NCBI GenBank assembly: GCA_007121975.1
Contig: SKJO01000095.1
Coordinates: 1-8,246 of the forward strand
DNA length: 8,246 nucleotides
Reading direction: 5' to 3'
From: Nitriliruptoraceae bacterium
Lineage (GTDB): Bacteria > Actinomycetota > Nitriliruptoria > Nitriliruptorales > Nitriliruptoraceae
The position numbers and the translations under genes are program-made. A model generated the notes under the pieces. The model ran no database searches. It saw only the letters and a program-made list of their open reading frames with translations, and was not told the origin of the DNA. Within the stretch, counting starts at the first letter, position 1; each line of letters begins with the position of its first letter. Below, in pieces: positions 1-5,742 of the stretch.

Positions 1-89
1 CTGGCCGAGGACGGGTTGGGCAACTCGGCGAGGGCTTGGTGGGTGCCGCCGGTGGGGTTTGCGTCCGGTCCGGGGCTTGCGTGCCGGCC

Positions 90-121
90 CGGCGGCCGAA
101 CTCCCGGAGGTTCGGCCGCCG
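90..121. terminator. perfect 12-bp inverted repeat, terminator-like hairpin
   Basis: The left arm CGGCGGCCGAAC (90-101) and right arm GTTCGGCCGCCG (110-121) are exact reverse complements around an 8-base loop (TCCCGGAG). This is long enough to form a very stable RNA hairpin. There is no T-run on either side, so it is not a canonical intrinsic terminator, although GC-rich actinobacteria often use hairpins without a U-tract. Its place at the window edge, with no gene after it for ~450 bases, fits the end of a transcript entering from the left, or of one on the minus strand. The terminator role is inferred; the inverted repeat is seen directly. Confidence 0.5.
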
Positions 122-217
122 TCGCTGTGCGCGTGGCCGGAGAGTGCGCTCAGCGATCAGCTCCGGCCACCAGGCGCCCGACCAGGGAGCACGGCGGGGG
201 CGGCCGACAGGCGGGCG

Positions 218-267
218 ACGCGGCGTACGCAACCGGACAGCCATGACCGGCTGGCTACGCCGCATCC
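218..267. repeat. palindromic 50-base repeat, copy 1
   Basis: This copy matches 281-330 with only two differences over the 48-base core (220-267 against 283-330). The ends form an inverted repeat: GCGGCGTA (220-227) pairs with TACGCCGC (256-263). An inner CCGG (233-236) can pair with CCGG (247-250) around the loop ACAGCCATGA. The left arm also contains the 8-base palindrome GCGTACGC (223-230). Relative to copy 2, the base at 255 (C instead of G) and the outer bases at 218-219 give a less perfect stem. It may be a REP-like element, a protein-binding site or a structured RNA; I do not recognise the family. Confidence 0.75.
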
Positions 268-280
268 TCCACGCTGGCCC

Positions 281-330
281 ATGCGGCGTACGCAACCGGA
301 CAGCCATGACCGGATGGGTACGCCGCATCC
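281..330. repeat. palindromic 50-base repeat, copy 2
   Basis: This is the second copy, with a 63-base period and a 13-base spacer after copy 1. The ends are a perfect 11-bp inverted repeat: ATGCGGCGTAC (281-291) and GTACGCCGCAT (318-328). Inside, one mismatch, two pairs, another mismatch and then a CCGG/CCGG stem lead to the 10-base loop ACAGCCATGA (304-313 region shared with copy 1). The near-continuous hairpin and conserved loop suggest that the element itself, not a protein, is under constraint. Mobility, regulation or a structured transcript are all possible. Confidence 0.75.
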
Positions 331-520
331 GGGGGTGCGTCGCGCCGCGGAGGGCGCTCGCCGGTCGGCGCGCAGGTGCAGGCGACAGCCGCACGGAAGC
401 GGGCGCTGGACGTGCGCAGCGTTTCGGGGGCGTATCGCCACGGTGACCGCGCAGAGACAGGTTGATGACCCCGGCCGATCGGACCGCCCCCGACCGTACG
501 CTGCAGATGAGCGTCACGAA

Positions 521-541
521 GCACCCGTGCGGCACCCGTGC
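521..541. promoter_or_regulatory. tandem GCACCCGTGC palindromes, operator-like
   Basis: The 10-mer GCACCCGTGC occurs twice in a row (521-530 and 532-541), separated by one G. Each copy is a small palindrome (GCAC, CC, GTGC), and the centres are 11 bases apart, about one helical turn, so a dimeric DNA-binding protein could sit on the same face twice. The pair ends 15 bases before the Shine-Dalgarno sequence of the HTH gene at 572, which makes autoregulation by that protein a natural hypothesis. The repeat is seen directly; the operator role is inferred. Confidence 0.35.
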
Positions 542-556
542 CGCGAGGTACCGACG

Positions 557-564
557 AAGGGAGG
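557..564 (+). promoter_or_regulatory. ribosome-binding site of the HTH gene
   Basis: AAGGGAGG ends seven bases before the ATG at 572. It is a strong Shine-Dalgarno match and decides this start over the many upstream in-frame codons of the same long open frame. Confidence 0.75.
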
Positions 565-571
565 CAGGACC

Positions 572-841
572 ATGTCGCTGTTCACCCGCTCCACGGACAT
601 CACGGCAGCCATCGCGTGCTACCGCTTCCTGAACGATGGGCTCGCCCGGGATCTGCGTGAGCGCACCGGCCGGTCACCCGCCGAGCTCGCGCGCGAGCTG
701 AGCGCCGACGTCGACGCCGCCACCCTCGAGCGCTGGGAGCGTGGTGAGTCCCTCCCGGTTGGTCACCGCGCCACGGCCTACGGGCACGCGCTGCAGGCTC
801 TCGAGGCCGAGGTGCAGCGCACCACACCCGCCCGCCGCTGA
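572..841 (+). CDS. small XRE-like helix-turn-helix protein, 89 aa
   Basis: This is a probable small DNA-binding regulator. Residues ~25-62 (DLRERTGRSPAELARELSAD, continuing to LERWERGESLP) follow the Cro/C1 (XRE) pattern: a short helix, then S-x-x-E-L-A for helix 2, a turn, and the hallmark W-E-R-G-E-x-x-P after the recognition helix. The rest is a short N-terminal helix and a final helix (HALQALEAEV). There is no sensor, enzymatic or membrane part, so any input would have to come from a partner or from dimerisation. The ATG is chosen for its strong RBS. The open frame continues far upstream, but those extensions only translate the palindromic repeats. It is transcribed alone, after a long structured leader, and its stop abuts the stop of the opposing acyltransferase gene. 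Its target is unknown; the tandem palindromes at 521-541 are the nearest candidate. Gene status is fairly sure and the HTH assignment is good; it could be a phage- or plasmid-type orphan regulator. Confidence 0.7.
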   Translation: MSLFTRSTDITAAIACYRFLNDGLARDLRERTGRSPAELARELSADVDAATLERWERGESLPVGHRATAYGHALQALEAEVQRTTPARR

Positions 842-2227
842 TCACACCCGCTCGAGCAGCTCGGCGATGCCCTTCTCGATCCCGGCCGCCAGCACGTCGG
901 CGTCCGGGGTCGAATCCAGGTCGGCGGTGACGCCGAACGCGAGCTTGCCGTCGTAGGAGAAGATCGCCACCCCGGTGCGGAACCCCTCCCCGATGGGCAC
1001 GTAGGGGGAAGCGGTCAGCAACCGGTGGCCGAGGAGGTAGCGAGGCTGCTGCGGTCCGGGAACGTTGGTGGTGACCGTGGTCACGAACCGCTGCCCGCGG
1101 CGCTGGATGAGCTCGGTGACCGAACGCAGGGTCAGGCCGACCACCATCGCCGGTGCCATACCCGTGGCCCCGACCATCGTCGCCACCGCGATGGCCTCGC
1201 CCGATCCCTTCAGAGCGTCCATCTCGGCGCGCACGGCCACCAGCCGCTCGACCGGATCGGCGATGGTCACGGGCAGCGAGGCGAACAGTGCCGTGACCCG
1301 GTTGTTGACCTCGCCGCGCTGGTCCTCGGAGCGCAGCGAGACCGGGATCATGCTGCGGACCTCGGTGCCGTCGTGCAGTTCGCTGCGACCGAGCAGGACC
1401 TCGCGGTAGCCGTTGGTGACCGCCGCGAGGATGACGTCGTTGACGGTCCCCCCCAGGGCCTTGCGGATCGCCTTGACGTCGGCCAGCGAGGCGTGTGCGC
1501 TGGCGTAACGGCGGTGGGGCCCGATCGGCCCGACCAGGCTGGAGGGCGGCATCGGCTGCAGGACCCCGGCGAGTTCGGCGGCCCCGCGCGCCGCGGCCGC
1601 CAGCTGTGCCGCGAGGTGGCCGGGCTGGCGCACGGCCCCGACCGCACCCCGGGCGACCCCGACCGGCTGGGTCACCAGCTCACCGAGCGCGTCGCGCACC
1701 AGGGTTCGGCGCGCGGGAGGAGTTGCCGCCTGCCAGCGGCTGGGCTCGGCGGTGAGCGCGTCGGGCTCCTCCTCGAGGATCAGGGCCAGCAGGTCGGTCC
1801 CGGCGATGCCGTCGACCACGCAGTGGTGCACCTTGCTCAGCATCGCCCACCGCTCGCCCTCGAGCCCCTCGACGAACCAGGTCTCCCACAACGGGCGGTT
1901 GCGATCGAGCTGCTGGCTCATCACCCGACCGACCAGCAGGTGCAGCTGCTCGACGCCCCCGGGGCTGGGAAGCGCGGTGTGGCGCACGTGGTAGTCGAGC
2001 TGGAAGTGCTGGTCGTCGACCCAGACCGGACGGGCCAGGCGCAGCGGGACGCGCTGGATGCGCTGCCGGTAGCGCGGGATGAGGTCGAGCTTGGCGCCGA
2101 TGGCGTCGCGCAGCTCCGACCACGGGGGCGGTGGTCCCTCGAACACCCCGACCGAGCCGATGTGCATGTGGTCGGCGTCGTCCTCGACGTGCAGGAACCA
2201 GCTGTCGAGCGGGCTCATCCTCTCCAC
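842..2227 (-). CDS. wax ester synthase/diacylglycerol acyltransferase (WS/DGAT) family protein
   Basis: This 461-aa enzyme is of the bifunctional WS/DGAT family, which transfers an acyl group from acyl-CoA to diacylglycerol or a fatty alcohol, making triacylglycerol or wax esters at the membrane and lipid-body surface. Family marks are visible in order: the N-terminal MERMSPLDSWFLHVE; PLWE (112-115); the active-site HHxxxDG as HHCVVDG (134-140), with H135 the expected catalytic base; a structural ND pair in TVNDVILAAV (263-264); and TNVPGP (387-392). The length is usual (~450-480). The start is GTG at 2227: it has a strong RBS (GGGAGGAG, seven bases away) and gives the ERMSPLD beginning typical of the family. 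The ATG at 2218 and the far ATG at 2263 fit less well. It follows the histidine phosphatase gene by 91 bases on the same strand and may be its last operon partner or have its own promoter (TAGCGT, complement of 2303-2308, weak). Whether it prefers wax or TAG synthesis cannot be read from the sequence. Confidence 0.93.
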   Translation of the reverse strand: MERMSPLDSWFLHVEDDADHMHIGSVGVFEGPPPPWSELRDAIGAKLDLIPRYRQRIQRVPLRLARPVWVDDQHFQLDYHVRHTALPSPGGVEQLHLLVGRVMSQQLDRNRPLWETWFVEGLEGERWAMLSKVHHCVVDGIAGTDLLALILEEEPDALTAEPSRWQAATPPARRTLVRDALGELVTQPVGVARGAVGAVRQPGHLAAQLAAAARGAAELAGVLQPMPPSSLVGPIGPHRRYASAHASLADVKAIRKALGGTVNDVILAAVTNGYREVLLGRSELHDGTEVRSMIPVSLRSEDQRGEVNNRVTALFASLPVTIADPVERLVAVRAEMDALKGSGEAIAVATMVGATGMAPAMVVGLTLRSVTELIQRRGQRFVTTVTTNVPGPQQPRYLLGHRLLTASPYVPIGEGFRTGVAIFSYDGKLAFGVTADLDSTPDADVLAAGIEKGIAELLERV

Positions 2228-2234
2228 GCGGCGT

Positions 2235-2242
2235 CTCCTCCC
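2235..2242 (-). promoter_or_regulatory. ribosome-binding site fixing the GTG start of WS/DGAT
   Basis: On the minus strand GGGAGGAG stands seven bases before the GTG at 2227. The ATG at 2218 has only a purine stretch touching the codon, so this site favours the GTG. Confidence 0.65.
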
Positions 2243-2318
2243 GCAGCGACCGTCGACCCGCACCGGGCCGGGCCACCGCCTCCCTGAGCAGCGACACCGC
2301 CCACGCTAGCGCGCCGGC

Positions 2319-3071
2319 TCAGCGACCGACCGGCGGACCGTCGGCCAACTGCACCGGCAGCGAGCCGGTACGCAGTTCGTACGGGACGTGGGCGGTCTCG
2401 TTCCAGCGATCGAGGACCACCGCTCCAAGCTCCTCGGATCCCCCGCCATCCGCGGGGGAATCGCCTCCCCAAGCCGCGAGCTCGGCCGCCGTCGCCGGAC
2501 TGTTGGTGGTGCCACCCCAGGCCACGAGGTGGGTGACGGCCGCGTTGCTGACGCCCCCCAACGTGCCCGGTGCGAGTCCGAGCAGCCGGTGGGTGCCGTG
2601 CCAAACCGGACCACCATGCGTCACCGCGATCGTCACCGAACCGGGCGGCGTCGCGGTCAGCCAGCGTCGCAGCACCGGATCGACCCGATCGGCGAGCATC
2701 GAGGCGGACTCCCCGCCGACCTCCTCGACGACGTCCTCGCCGGCCAACCAGCGGGCCCAGCGCTCCGGGTCGTCGCGGGCGACCTCGGTGCGCAGGCGCC
2801 CCTCCCAGGCGCCGAAGGTGCGTTCCCTCAGGCCCGGGTCCTCGGCCGGCTCGCACCGAAGCGCCTCGGCCAGCGGGGCCATGGTCTCGCGGGTGCGCTG
2901 CAGATCGGACGTCACCAACTGGGCGTCGGGATGCGCGGCGGCCAACGCCACCGCGGTGGACCGCGCCTGGGCGTGTCCGAGTGCGCTCAGGCCGGCACAG
3001 CGCTGGCCCTGGATCCGGGCCTCGGCGTTCCACACCGACTCACCATGGCGCACCAGCACCAGGCGCCTCAC
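2319..3071 (-). CDS. histidine phosphatase family protein (GpgP/phosphoglycerate-mutase-like)
   Basis: This is a 250-aa cytoplasmic phosphatase of the histidine phosphatase (branch 1) family. The catalytic set is complete: RHGE at 8-11 with H9 the phospho-accepting histidine, R59 in SDLQRTRE, the acid E83 in LRERTFGAWEG, and the second histidine H152 in VTHGG. It therefore looks active as a phosphatase. Genome order (nadD, rsfS, then this gene) is the one I recall for mycobacterial glucosyl-3-phosphoglycerate phosphatase (GpgP), and the C-terminal LDRWNETAHV resembles the end of that protein, so dephosphorylation of a sugar-glycerate phosphate is a reasonable but unproven guess. Between these lies an odd Gly/Ala/Ser-rich insert (~186-215). 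The start is GTG at 3071, forming a GTGA overlap with the rsfS stop, which implies translational coupling; there is no good RBS of its own. Longer upstream starts would overlap rsfS heavily. Alternative role: a generic phosphoglycerate mutase-like phosphatase. Confidence 0.9.
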   Translation of the reverse strand: MRRLVLVRHGESVWNAEARIQGQRCAGLSALGHAQARSTAVALAAAHPDAQLVTSDLQRTRETMAPLAEALRCEPAEDPGLRERTFGAWEGRLRTEVARDDPERWARWLAGEDVVEEVGGESASMLADRVDPVLRRWLTATPPGSVTIAVTHGGPVWHGTHRLLGLAPGTLGGVSNAAVTHLVAWGGTTNSPATAAELAAWGGDSPADGGGSEELGAVVLDRWNETAHVPYELRTGSLPVQLADGPPVGR

Positions 3072-3550
3072 GCCGGCGACCCGCGGTCGTGGTCCCCTCG
3101 CCAGACTCCAGGGCCGAACGCGGTCGCCAGCGGCCGGTGATCCCGGGAGGCGGCCGACCGTTCGGCGCCGGGCTCGAGCACCTCCCCGGACCAGGGGTCT
3201 CGGCGCGGCACGTCCGACCACAGCCGCTCGAGCTCGTAGTACGCGCGTTGCTCGGTCGAGAACAGGTGACAGACCACCTCGCCGTAGTCGAGCAGGATCC
3301 AACCCGAGGCCGGGTCACCCTCCCGGTGCAGCGCGCGGCGCCCGAACCGCTCGCGCATCCGCTCCTGCACGGCGTCGCTGATCGCGTCCAACTGCCGTTC
3401 GTTGCTGGCGGTGGCGAGCACGAACAGGTCCACGAGCGCGAGAACCCCGCCCACCTCCAGCACCACCAGTTCGGTGGCCTTCTTGTCATCGGCGGCATCG
3501 GCCGCCGCCACGGCCAGGGCCACGGGCCCGGACAGTTCGTTCACGTCCAC
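3068..3550 (-). CDS. rsfS: ribosome silencing factor RsfS
   Basis: RsfS (Iojap/YbeB, DUF143) binds ribosomal protein uL14 on the large subunit and blocks joining with the small subunit, lowering translation under starvation. The 160-aa product has the expected core at ~9-113: a helical start (AVAAADAADDKKATELVVLEV), DLFVLATASNERQLDAI (41-57) and the family block GWILLDYGEVVCHLFSTEQRAYYELERLW (83-111, split here only by description). After this comes a ~45-residue tail rich in Pro, Gly, Arg and Asp that most RsfS proteins lack. The start is GTG at 3550; a second in-frame GTG at 3544 has a GAGGTG stretch just before it and may be the true start. No earlier start exists, because an in-frame stop lies near 3577. 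It overlaps the phosphatase gene by four bases and follows the LytR_C gene by 85 bases. Confidence 0.95.
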   Translation of the reverse strand: MDVNELSGPVALAVAAADAADDKKATELVVLEVGGVLALVDLFVLATASNERQLDAISDAVQERMRERFGRRALHREGDPASGWILLDYGEVVCHLFSTEQRAYYELERLWSDVPRRDPWSGEVLEPGAERSAASRDHRPLATAFGPGVWRGDHDRGSPA

Positions 3551-3635
3551 CTCGTCGGGGTCGTCATCGGTCGGTCAGGGAACCACACCCGCGCGCCAGC
3601 CGCGAGGACACCGGCCGGTTGGGTCGCCAGCACGA

Positions 3636-5102
3636 TCAGCCACCGGCTGGTGGCGGGAAGTCCGCGCCCACGATCAGGGTCACGTCCACGACCGACTGCG
3701 GGGTCCCGGAACGTTCGATCTCGCCGACCCCGAGCCGTGCCTGCAGGTCCCGGCCGACCTCGACCTGCGCCGGGTCGGTGTCGTGCAGCACGATCCGGGT
3801 GGTGGGATGGTCGAAGTGCTCGGCGTTGCCGGTCAGCCGCACCTGGTAGCCGCCCGGGGTGACCCGCTCGGCGACCAGCTGGCCGACGCCGGGGGCGCCG
3901 TTGCCGTTGAGGACCTGCAGCACGATGCCGGCGCCGGGGCCCCCGCGCGTGCTGAAGGGCCCGAAGCGCTCCTCGATCACGGCCGGGGCCCGGTCATCAT
4001 CGAGTCGGTAGCGGTCGTCGGGTTCGGCCCCGAGCGGCGCCACGGGCAGCGTCAAGGTCGTGACCAGGTCGCGGGCCCGAGCGTCGGCGAGTCCGAGCAG
4101 CAGCACCTGCAGCCGCGCCGGATCCCCGACCAGCAGGCCGTCGCCGGCCACCTCGAGCTCGTCGAGGCCGTCGGAGGCGCGTGCCCCGAAGCGTTCGGGC
4201 GCCCGGGCGATCTGGTCGAGCAGCCCCTCGAGCACCTGCTGGGTCCGCGGCAGTGCGTCGAGCTCCCGGCTGCCCTCCGGGCGCAGCACGAGGTAGTCGA
4301 CCACGCGGTCGCCCTCGAGCAGCGCCGGACCGGGCGCGAACCCGATCACCGATTCTTCGCCCGGCAGCTCACGGCGGACCTCGACGGGGATCCCCTCGGC
4401 GCGTCCCGCCAGCGACGCCCAGCCATCGCGGTCGAGCACGAGCACCTCATCGAGGTCGAGCAGCAGCACGTTGTCCAGCGCCACCCGAACGGTGTCGGGG
4501 CCGCCGAACGCGAACGCCTCGGCGAGGTCCAGGCTGCCGAACCCGGGCACCTCGGAGACCAGCCGCAGCGGCACCAGCACGATGCTGGCCAACTCGCTCG
4601 CCTCGTCCACCGCCAGCAGGGCGAGGCTGACCGCCTGAGCCTCATCGACGGTGATCATCGCCACCGCGCTCGCCGCCGTCCGCGGGGAGGCCGGCGCGGC
4701 CCCTTCGGGTGGGGCAAGGTCCCCATCGACGGCAGGTCCGCGCGCCACGCCGAACCCGCCGACCAGGGCGATGGTCACCCCGATGCCGAGCGCCGAGACG
4801 ACCGCGAGCAGCACGGTGGCCATCAGCGCGCGCCGCAGCCGACGCCGGCGGATGCGGCGGGGGGCGTGGCGTGCCGTTGGCCCCGGTGCCGGGCCCGCGG
4901 ACGGCGACGCCGCGGGCGCGTCGGGTTCCACCGCGTCCTCGGCCGGCACGGCATCGGATGCCGCCGGCGTGTCGGGCGCCACCTCGGCTTCGAGGTAGCG
5001 GGAGCCCGCCCGCTCGCCGTCGGGGACCGGCTTGCGCGAGGGACGCAGCACCACCACCCGGGGATCGGTCCGCACCCGTCGACGACGCCCCCGGTCAGCC
5101 AT
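3636..5102 (-). CDS. membrane-anchored LytR C-terminal domain protein with degenerate LCP-like region
   Basis: The 488-aa product has an Arg-rich cytoplasmic head, an acidic Ala/Pro linker (~35-80), a second basic patch (RRIRRRRLRR, 82-91) and one membrane helix (~93-117), with the rest outside the cell. Residues ~145-345 run parallel to the LytR-CpsA-Psr fold (strand IVLVPLR, then a long helix-strand set, and VVDYLVLRP before TQQVLEGLLDQI). The usual catalytic arginine motifs are missing: IPRD reads VPLR, and the R-x-R ... RxxRQ block is reduced to LRPEGSRELDALPRTQQ. Residues ~393-481 (VLQVLNGNGAPGVGQLVAERV onward) form a LytR_C domain. An LCP transferase moves cell-wall glycopolymers from lipid carriers to peptidoglycan; this one looks inactive and may bind glycan or regulate instead. 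The ATG at 5102 has GGAGG six bases ahead and overlaps the nadD end by eight bases, so the two are coupled. The LCP relationship is my reading and needs a profile search; the LytR_C call is firmer. Confidence 0.82.
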   Translation of the reverse strand: MADRGRRRRVRTDPRVVVLRPSRKPVPDGERAGSRYLEAEVAPDTPAASDAVPAEDAVEPDAPAASPSAGPAPGPTARHAPRRIRRRRLRRALMATVLLAVVSALGIGVTIALVGGFGVARGPAVDGDLAPPEGAAPASPRTAASAVAMITVDEAQAVSLALLAVDEASELASIVLVPLRLVSEVPGFGSLDLAEAFAFGGPDTVRVALDNVLLLDLDEVLVLDRDGWASLAGRAEGIPVEVRRELPGEESVIGFAPGPALLEGDRVVDYLVLRPEGSRELDALPRTQQVLEGLLDQIARAPERFGARASDGLDELEVAGDGLLVGDPARLQVLLLGLADARARDLVTTLTLPVAPLGAEPDDRYRLDDDRAPAVIEERFGPFSTRGGPGAGIVLQVLNGNGAPGVGQLVAERVTPGGYQVRLTGNAEHFDHPTTRIVLHDTDPAQVEVGRDLQARLGVGEIERSGTPQSVVDVTLIVGADFPPPAGG

Positions 5103-5721
5103 CGTCGGCCTCCGCGCGTGGCGGTGGGTCGCCGAGTGGCGCCGCGCCGTACAACCCGTGCTCACGCACGTAGCCGTCGACCGCGTCCGGCACCAGATAA
5201 CGGGTCGCGAGCCCGGCCGCGAACCGCTGCCGCAGCTGGGTCGAGGACACCTCGAGCTGCGGGATCTGCAGGTGGACCAGCTGCGGACGCAGCCGGCGAC
5301 CGACCGGCGTGCTCACCTCCGGACGGGTCACGACCACGAAGGTCGCCAGCGCCAGCGCCTCGTCGCTGCGCTTCCAGCGCGACAGCCCGGCCGCCGCGTC
5401 CTCGCCGAGCACGAAGAACCAGTCGGTGTCCGGCTCCTCGCGGTGCAGCTCGGCCAGCGTGTCGGCGGTGTAGGTCGGACCCTCGCGGCGCACCTCCCGG
5501 TCATCGACCACCAGGTGCGGATCCTCGGCCACCGCCGCAACGGTCATCGCGGTGCGCACCGCGGCCGGGGTCGGCGCCGTTCCCTTCATCCAGGGCTCGC
5601 CGGCCACCAGCAACCGCACCTGGTCGAGGCCGAGCTCCACACGGGCACACTCAGCCACGACGAGGTGGCCGAGGTGCGGGGGGTCGAAGGTGCCCCCGAG
5701 GAGGCCGACACGGCGGGTCAT
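5095..5721 (-). CDS. nadD: nicotinate-nucleotide adenylyltransferase NadD
   Basis: NadD joins ATP and nicotinate mononucleotide to give deamido-NAD, a required step of NAD synthesis in the cytoplasm. The 208-aa protein shows the nucleotidyltransferase signature GGTFDPPHLGH (9-19, with the HxGH motif), the substrate loop GEPWMK (41-46, in the form usual for actinobacteria), FVLGEDAAAGLSRWK (103-117) and the C-terminal SSTQLR (159-164), the ISSTxxR motif. The length is normal (~200). The ATG at 5721 gives the usual MxRxGLLGGTF beginning; it has no Shine-Dalgarno but does have a TANNNT promoter element seven bases upstream, so the mRNA is probably leaderless. It is the first gene of the minus-strand cluster, and its stop overlaps the start of the LytR_C protein gene. 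Confidence 0.96.
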   Translation of the reverse strand: MTRRVGLLGGTFDPPHLGHLVVAECARVELGLDQVRLLVAGEPWMKGTAPTPAAVRTAMTVAAVAEDPHLVVDDREVRREGPTYTADTLAELHREEPDTDWFFVLGEDAAAGLSRWKRSDEALALATFVVVTRPEVSTPVGRRLRPQLVHLQIPQLEVSSTQLRQRFAAGLATRYLVPDAVDGYVREHGLYGAAPLGDPPPRAEADDG

Positions 5722-5728
5722 CGCGGTC

Positions 5729-5734
5729 AGGCTA
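5729..5734 (-). promoter_or_regulatory. leaderless-type -10 element of nadD
   Basis: On the minus strand TAGCCT (TANNNT) ends exactly seven bases before the A of the nadD ATG. This is the spacing known for leaderless genes of actinobacteria and Deinococcus, where transcription begins at the start codon. The absence of any Shine-Dalgarno supports it. I see no clear -35. The element is seen directly; the function is inferred. Confidence 0.55.
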
Positions 5735-5742
5735 GCCCGCCG

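Larger units (their letters stand above)
1..571. other. gene-less, structure-rich region upstream of small HTH gene
   Basis: No coding region here can be supported. All plus frames stay open for long stretches only because of the GC content, and no reading resembles a known protein. The first ~85 bases are G-rich and could be the tail of a gene lying to the left, but I cannot show this. The region holds a perfect 12-bp hairpin (90-121), two palindromic 50-base repeats (218-267 and 281-330), a less structured stretch (331-460), and tandem short palindromes (521-541) before the RBS at 557. A weak TANNNT-type -10 candidate, TACGCT, lies at 497-502 without a convincing -35. I see no tRNA or known riboswitch. 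Confidence 0.6.

Noticed and set aside
218..330. CRISPR array or integron attC sites
   Set aside because: Only two repeats with a 13-base spacer; no attC-type core (GTTRRRY) and no cas or integrase gene in view.
36..446. Plus-frame reading with the repeat NRTAMTGW-L/V-RRI; the 63-base period is a multiple of three and the two base changes are one silent and one Leu/Val
   Set aside because: Only two substitutions, no RBS, no family resemblance; the palindromic symmetry explains the conservation better than coding does.
462..502. TTGATG (462) as -35 with TACGCT (497) as -10 for the HTH gene
   Set aside because: The spacing of 29 bases is far outside the usual 16-19.
157..524. Minus-strand readings over the repeat region
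   Set aside because: Arg/Cys-rich shadow translations of the repeats without an RBS or known motif.
59..571. In-frame upstream extension of the HTH gene (a 260-aa reading), with a repeated peptide RRTQPDSHDR
   Set aside because: The repeated peptide is only the translation of the palindromic DNA repeats, the composition is not protein-like, and a strong RBS marks the ATG at 572.
2218..2263. ATG starts at 2218 and 2263 for WS/DGAT
   Set aside because: The GTG at 2227 has the properly spaced RBS and the family-typical ERMSPLD start; the 2263 start adds an Arg-rich stretch without an RBS.
1025..2287. 420-aa plus-strand reading antisense to the WS/DGAT gene
   Set aside because: It is the complement of a well-supported enzyme with an intact active site; the open frame comes from GC bias.
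3402..5735. 777-aa plus-strand reading across rsfS, LytR_C and nadD
   Set aside because: Mirror of three recognised genes, with low-complexity Arg/Gly/His/Gln content and no domain.
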